Assembly: GCA_964487395.1 (NCBI GenBank)
Contig: CAZAQH010000022.1
Span: 1 to 27,017, forward strand
DNA length: 27,017 bases
Reading direction: 5' to 3'
Source: RGIG8767 sp964487395
Lineage (GTDB): Bacteria > Bacillota > Clostridia > Lachnospirales > Lachnospiraceae
The notes below the pieces were generated by a model, which worked only from the letters and a program-made list of their open reading frames with translations, ran no database searches and was not told where the DNA came from. The stretch's first letter is position 1, and each line of letters starts with the position of its first letter. Of this stretch, positions 22,557 to 27,017 are shown piece after piece. The translations under genes were made by a program, and so were the position numbers.

Positions 22557-24067
22557 TTTTCTCCCATTTTCTTACGTGCAATATATTTATAAAATATTTT
22601 ATCATCTAAATCATATGTATAATAATTATATTTTAAATCATCGGACAGTTCCTGATTCGTACGACTGGAAAAATCATCTAACGATTCATATGCACATGTG
22701 CCCATTATACCCGGCTGTTTGGCCATAATGTTTTCTTTCAATTCACAAAATGGATACCATGCTCCAATCAAAAGACACATAATTACAATTCCCTTTTTAA
22801 TCCCAATCCATTCGCTTTCCTGTCTGTCAAATAAAAACTGTATTACATAAATCATTAATGCAAAAAGTGCAGGTATCGATACACTCATCACAAAATCATT
22901 ACATAATCCCATTTTAAATAATGGAATGATTAACAACTGAAGAATGGTAAAATAAAAGACGGGATTTTTCCGGTTGTTTTTTAAAATGCATATTGCATAT
23001 ATTCCAAACGTAAAAAGGCAGAAGAAAACATATGCCCCAATATACTCAATACCATAATTTTGTAACTGAAAACCAATGTAATCCGGTTTTTGTACTTGTA
23101 CATATCCCCAAAAATAAAAAAATAGTATTCCGCCAAAAGAAACGGCCGGCAATATGTTAGAAAGTGAAAAACATCTTAATAATACTGCTGTTTTATTTTC
23201 CTTTTTTATAAGCACATATGCAATGTATAGAATGCTATATACTAAAAAAGATATAAATGAAAATGTCGCAAATAATAGTGACGGCAAAAAAAGCAATACA
23301 TAATATTCGATTTTTTTACTATGCTCCATAAACATTAATATTAGTAGCCAGGGAACTATGCATTGCGGAAATACCCATCGAAACATGACAAAATTACTTC
23401 GATACTGTAACAATATATCTCTTATAATAATCCAATGATAGTCACCTTGTGAAAATGCCATATTGGGATAACAATTTTTTATTACAATCTGTGCTAATAC
23501 AACTGCCCCACCAAAAAACAGGAAAATGAATAAAGCTCCTATTTGTTTTTTTACCGTATTTGCTCTTAACACTCTGACAAAGTTAATAAATACAAGTACT
23601 ACACCTATAATTCCCCATATGGCCATCATTATCTCAGTACAACGAAATGAGCATGTGATTTTTCCAAAAACAGCAGGAACAAGGTATTGTCCAATGTAAT
23701 ATGTCAACATACTTGGTTCATATTTATAGTAATAAACCGGCCAGCTTTTTTCAGATAAATCCCTTAAAACCGCATTATGTTTATACCAGTCTCCCGCCTG
23801 TGGGAAAAAGCCACCCCATCCAATCACAATACAAAAAGAAGCAATTAAAATTACAACAATCAGCAATACCTGCCATTTTATATATACAGTCTCCTTAATG
23901 TCCAAATCTTTTTGATAATTCATAATCATATGATACAAAAAATAGGCAAGAACTATTAACACCGGCACTGCAAAATACGTTTTCACAAAGCCAATTAAGA
24001 AAATCATAACTGGAATATAAATATATGCAATTGTGCCAATCAATACTGCTTTATGTTTTGTATTCAT
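22553..24067 (-). CDS. Polytopic membrane protein, probable GT-C-like enzyme related to DUF2298
   Basis: I do not recognise this 504-residue protein as a named family. It has roughly a dozen membrane helices. An extracellular loop carries GDWYKHNAVLRDL (D93), SWP (P110) and TYYIGQY (122-128). The upstream neighbour has the equivalent spacing, D171 followed by NYYYFGQY, so the two appear to be remote relatives. GT-C glycosyltransferases use such an early-loop Asp as catalytic base, so a polyprenyl-phosphate-sugar transferase is a reasonable but unproven guess. It lies 2 bases after the stop of the DUF2298 gene, with AAGGA overlapping that gene's end, indicating cotranscription. The stop overlaps that of apbE. 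Confidence 0.7.
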   Translation of the reverse strand: MNTKHKAVLIGTIAYIYIPVMIFLIGFVKTYFAVPVLIVLAYFLYHMIMNYQKDLDIKETVYIKWQVLLIVVILIASFCIVIGWGGFFPQAGDWYKHNAVLRDLSEKSWPVYYYKYEPSMLTYYIGQYLVPAVFGKITCSFRCTEIMMAIWGIIGVVLVFINFVRVLRANTVKKQIGALFIFLFFGGAVVLAQIVIKNCYPNMAFSQGDYHWIIIRDILLQYRSNFVMFRWVFPQCIVPWLLILMFMEHSKKIEYYVLLFLPSLLFATFSFISFLVYSILYIAYVLIKKENKTAVLLRCFSLSNILPAVSFGGILFFYFWGYVQVQKPDYIGFQLQNYGIEYIGAYVFFCLFTFGIYAICILKNNRKNPVFYFTILQLLIIPLFKMGLCNDFVMSVSIPALFALMIYVIQFLFDRQESEWIGIKKGIVIMCLLIGAWYPFCELKENIMAKQPGIMGTCAYESLDDFSSRTNQELSDDLKYNYYTYDLDDKIFYKYIARKKMGEN

Positions 24068-24069
24068 AA

Positions 24070-26334
24070 CTATTGTATCCTTATAATTTCTGTGGAACGT
24101 AATGTACTATCATCAAAACTTTCAAAAACCACTTCGCCCAAGCCTTCTAAAAATGCAATATCCATATCCGGATATTTTTCATATTCCTTTGAGCCAATAA
24201 AAATATAAGAAACATTATATTTTTTAAGAAGTTCTTCTACATTTTCTTTAGAATTTCCTGTATAAATTTCAGTAATATCTGCCTGTCTTTCTTCAATAAT
24301 GGAATAGCCATTTCGCCATAACCATTCATGCGTATGCCACCCTAATACAGTTGGCAGTCCAGTTAATACAGAGACTCTTTCTGCATTGGTATAACTATCA
24401 CCATCTGCTTCTAATATTACCGGCTGACCGTCAACATTTTCCGTAAGCCATGTAACGGCATCCATATCTTCCTTCATATATTCCGTAAAATAAACAGATG
24501 CATCAATACCTTTAAAATTTTCTTTATCGAGATAATTACCAAGCCACATCTTAGAAGATGTAATACAATAACCCGATGTCAGCATTAGACAGATAAGTCC
24601 CACTATTCCGGCTTTTTTCTGAGTCTTTGTTGTAGAAGTACATAAAAATTTAGTTATAATATATCCTAGTGATATTCCAAATAGAATAAAAGCCTCATAA
24701 GTCAGTTTAAACATGGTATTGGCACGTGGAAAGCCTTCCTCATAAATATCTCTTACATAAATAATTTCCGGCATTATAACAAGCCCTGTAGCACATAATC
24801 CCATCAGTACCACAAATAAATCTGCTCTGTTAATTGTCTTAAAAAAAACCGGTAACTTTATTTTTTTCACAAAAGATTCTCTTACTACTGTCACTATAAT
24901 ACCAATCACCATAAGAATCGGGAATCCCCATAAAATGCAGAATTGATAAAACCGTGAATGCGTAGTGCATAATCGAATTCCCATAATCATTTGTTCAAAT
25001 TTCAAAGTAAATGGCAGGGAAATTAATTGAACAATTGAAAAAATCAATAGTCCCTGTAATGCTGTTGTATAAAAGGTCTTTCCTTTAAACTTATATTGAA
25101 TTCCATTCCATAAAAGCACAACACTTCCACTGACCACAAAATAAATAGGATAATCCCAATAATTAGTCATACAGCTGATGCCAATTAAAAAACCAATCAT
25201 TAAAAGCTGCGGACATAGTATCTCGCTTTGATACCATTTAACCGGTTTCTCTTCTTTTTTGATCCTGATTATATATGAAAATAATAATGCTGTAATAGTA
25301 AGCACCACAATAATATCGATTACGTGAGCATGTAAATCTCCAATTAAAAAGGAATAAAAAGGGAACTCTGCAATCGTCTTATCTCCAACTACATCCGGTG
25401 TATACCCAATGTATCTTGTCGAATCCGCAAACCAGTATGTTGGTTTTTCTCCCGGAATTTTTAAAATATCCCATATAGCCGGAGTTACTTTTGCAAAAAT
25501 AAAATAATGCATATTACCGGAAAATGTTACAGCTATACCTGATAAAAAGGCGGCAATCACCGAAAGATATCGTTTGAATTCTCTCTCTAATAGATTATAG
25601 TGCATAATTTCATACACCAGATTTACCACCAGAACAAAGCAAAATGCCGCAATTACTGCCATGCTTAACGTATATCCAAACCGTACCTCCATAAAGGATA
25701 TTCTGGTAAGATACGTCATGATATACTGTCCAAAATAATAATAATTTAACGTCTTTCCTGCAGCCCACATGTCGACAGGTGGCATATATTCCGTATGCAT
25801 TATGGTACTCATAAAGGCATAATCCATACTTTTTTCTGTCTCTACTCCCGGAATTTTATTGCCAAGCAGATAAATAAAAAAGATAAACATAAGCAAGAAA
25901 AATATCTCTGACATTAAAATCGAAAACCACTTCTGATCCAGACCTTTGAAAATATTCTTGTTGGTTTTCTTTCTATTATATAAAAAAATAATTCCATAAA
26001 TAATAACAGCAACTATGACAGTACATACAATACTGCTTGTCGTCGTAAATTTAAGCAATTTGACCGAAGACAACAGCCACATTAAATATCCGCCCAAAAA
26101 CAATCCAATGATTTTCGAATATAAATATCCACCATTAGCAAATGTCGGAAACAAACGAATTGTAAGTGGAAATGCTACAATTCCCAGGACAAAAAGAGCC
26201 AGCCAGAAACGTAGAATTGTCTCCATATTGTCTCCTAATAAATAAAAGCCCGTCAAAGCTGTCACTAAAAAAAGCATTACTGCAATTACTATTTTTTTAT
26301 AATCATTTTTTTCTTTCATCATCTCTGTATTCAT
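24070..26334 (-). CDS. DUF2298 ('YYY') family polytopic membrane protein
   Basis: This 754-residue protein has many membrane helices. DUF2298 landmarks are present in order: MDYAFMSTIMHT (D171), LNYYYFGQYI (YYY at 198-200), EFPFYSFLIGDLHAHVIDI (D333, H335, H337) and CMTNYWDYPIY. A C-terminal soluble domain (about 610-754) includes VTWLTENVDGQPVILEADGD and VLTGLPTVLGWHTHEWLWR. The family is predicted to be a GT-C-like glycosyltransferase, but its reaction is undescribed as far as I know. The ATG at 26334 follows a weak GGGGAT site. A terminator-like hairpin lies 23 bases upstream and a promoter upstream of that, so expression may be attenuated. It is cotranscribed with the related 504-residue protein. 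Confidence 0.88.
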   Translation of the reverse strand: MNTEMMKEKNDYKKIVIAVMLFLVTALTGFYLLGDNMETILRFWLALFVLGIVAFPLTIRLFPTFANGGYLYSKIIGLFLGGYLMWLLSSVKLLKFTTTSSIVCTVIVAVIIYGIIFLYNRKKTNKNIFKGLDQKWFSILMSEIFFLLMFIFFIYLLGNKIPGVETEKSMDYAFMSTIMHTEYMPPVDMWAAGKTLNYYYFGQYIMTYLTRISFMEVRFGYTLSMAVIAAFCFVLVVNLVYEIMHYNLLEREFKRYLSVIAAFLSGIAVTFSGNMHYFIFAKVTPAIWDILKIPGEKPTYWFADSTRYIGYTPDVVGDKTIAEFPFYSFLIGDLHAHVIDIIVVLTITALLFSYIIRIKKEEKPVKWYQSEILCPQLLMIGFLIGISCMTNYWDYPIYFVVSGSVVLLWNGIQYKFKGKTFYTTALQGLLIFSIVQLISLPFTLKFEQMIMGIRLCTTHSRFYQFCILWGFPILMVIGIIVTVVRESFVKKIKLPVFFKTINRADLFVVLMGLCATGLVIMPEIIYVRDIYEEGFPRANTMFKLTYEAFILFGISLGYIITKFLCTSTTKTQKKAGIVGLICLMLTSGYCITSSKMWLGNYLDKENFKGIDASVYFTEYMKEDMDAVTWLTENVDGQPVILEADGDSYTNAERVSVLTGLPTVLGWHTHEWLWRNGYSIIEERQADITEIYTGNSKENVEELLKKYNVSYIFIGSKEYEKYPDMDIAFLEGLGEVVFESFDDSTLRSTEIIRIQ

Positions 26335-26356
26335 ATATAATCCCCATTGTTTACTT

Positions 26357-26393
26357 AAAAAAAAGAGGCGTTCACAACTGTAAACTCCTCTTT
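26357..26393 (-). terminator. Terminator-like hairpin directly upstream of the DUF2298 gene
   Basis: On the minus strand AGAGG-A-GTT-T-AC pairs with GT-G-AAC-G-CCTCT (26364-26391), followed by eight T residues. It lies about 120 bases after the stop of the regulator gene and only 23 bases before the DUF2298 start, which leaves no room for a promoter between them. Confidence 0.7.
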
Positions 26394-26403
26394 AATTACT
26401 TCT

Positions 26404-26431
26404 ATTTTACCTTATTTAATTTTTCTTTCAA
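26404..26431 (-). promoter_or_regulatory. Candidate promoter for the DUF2298 operon
   Basis: TTGAAA (26426-26431), 16 bases, then TAAAAT (26404-26409) on the minus strand. The expected start of transcription (about 26397) falls at the base of the hairpin at 26357-26393, so the leader would consist mostly of the hairpin. Confidence 0.5.
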
Positions 26432-26512
26432 CCTTTATTCTATACTTATCTTCCAAAAAGATTGTAAGGACCCTTGTATAAGCTATTTTAACGATAATAT
26501 CGCCAAAAAACA

Positions 26513-27017
26513 TTACGCCATTTGTTTTATTGCAAGCATTTCAATATAGCCTCTTGTACCAATTGGTTCTAATTGAATACGCGGATTGGTTGTGTCCCAG
26601 GCATATCCTGTTAATGTCGGATCATACTTCTTTATAGATGCCTGTACTCCTTCAATTGCCTCACAGTAATCCTCTTCCTCAAAAGGTTCTCCGCGAAACA
26701 TCATATATTCTGCTTCGGGAAGTGTTATTACATCAAAATCCTCCGGTATTTCGCCTTCATAATTAACAGGCACTTCCACTCCCTGCACATACTCAGATGT
26801 TCCCGGTTTTCTATATTTCTCTGGCAGCCACAGACAAACCGGTTCCCCGCTAATAGACTTCATACTGGTTAAAAGTCCCCATACATCACAGCCAACTTCC
26901 TCGCAATATGTAAAGTATTCCGTTGCGGTTTCGCCTCTTTTTATTAATACTTTTCGCTGTGGTTTATAGTATGCACTATTCATAAATACCAGTTCTTTTC
27001 GTCCGTCAAGATATACA
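26513..27017 (-). CDS. AraC-type regulator, C-terminal GyrI-like effector domain, partial
   Basis: The visible 167 residues form a GyrI-like/AraC effector-binding domain: LVFMNSAYYKPQRKVLIKRG, WGLLTSMKSISGEPVCLWLP, a VQGVEVPVNYEGEIPEDFDV strand pair, LPEAEYMMFRGEPFEEEDY and the ending IEMLAIKQMA. The reading frame is open through to the window edge with no stop (upstream residues VYLDGRKELVF), so the ATG at 26983 is most likely internal and the gene continues outside the window. There it would be expected to encode an AraC helix-turn-helix. A stand-alone effector protein starting at 26983 is less likely; ribosome sites upstream of it are weak. The ligand is unknown. Confidence 0.82.
   Translation of the reverse strand, partial: VYLDGRKELVFMNSAYYKPQRKVLIKRGETATEYFTYCEEVGCDVWGLLTSMKSISGEPVCLWLPEKYRKPGTSEYVQGVEVPVNYEGEIPEDFDVITLPEAEYMMFRGEPFEEEDYCEAIEGVQASIKKYDPTLTGYAWDTTNPRIQLEPIGTRGYIEMLAIKQMA

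Noticed and set aside
26355..26375. Six-codon leader peptide (GTG AAC GCC TCT TTT TTT TAA)
   Set aside because: Embedded in a terminator stem and T-tract, so the frame may be accidental; kept only as a remark in the leader finding.

Overview
The window is AT-rich and almost all of its genes lie on the minus strand. Strong Shine-Dalgarno sites, scpA/scpB, two DacF-type carboxypeptidases, a Gx transporter/NusG-II pair and a sodium-pump decarboxylase set point to a Gram-positive anaerobe of the class Clostridia, most likely a Lachnospiraceae member. That placement comes from gene content and style, not from a marker phylogeny. No tRNA, rRNA or CRISPR array was seen, and no gene-free stretch exceeds 300 bases.

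Layout. (1) 1-3658: a sodium-translocating acyl-CoA decarboxylase operon read right to left: carboxyltransferase, OadG-like lipoprotein subunit, biotin carrier, and membrane beta subunit (cut by the window edge). (2) 3808-5440: a Cache-GGDEF diguanylate cyclase behind a small acidic protein of unknown function. (3) 5536-10347: a cell-wall/chromosome cluster with a DacF-like carboxypeptidase, a membrane-anchored metallophosphoesterase, scpA, scpB and a second DacF-like carboxypeptidase. (4) 10423-13325: a complete IS66-family element (2903 bp, tnpA-tnpB-tnpC) with perfect 21-bp ends and an 8-bp target duplication. It sits in the T-tract of the rpsU terminator, just upstream of the first carboxypeptidase. 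(5) 13371-16352: rpsU and alaS, each with its own near-consensus promoter. (6) 16464-21384: NusG-II protein, Gx transporter, MacB-type ABC ATPase and a very large FtsX-type permease with an extracellular coiled coil. (7) 21528-22556: apbE, the only host gene on the plus strand, divergent from the NusG-II/Gx pair. (8) 22553-26334: two large polytopic membrane proteins, one of the DUF2298 'YYY' family and a second that appears to be a remote relative. A promoter and hairpin lie in their leader. (9) 26513-27017: the C-terminal effector domain of a partial AraC/GyrI-type regulator.

How the genes fit together. The decarboxylase set couples CoA-ester decarboxylation to Na+ export. NusG-II, Gx and ApbE together resemble the membrane/flavinylation part of flavin-based electron-transfer loci. 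The DUF2298 pair looks like glycosyltransferase-C-type envelope enzymes. The IS66 copy looks intact and recent. The points most worth a second look are its exact insertion geometry, its subterminal repeats and tnpB-tnpC spacer, the paired DUF2298-like proteins with their unusual leader, the NusG-II/Gx/ApbE trio, and the OadG subunit with an added extracytoplasmic domain.
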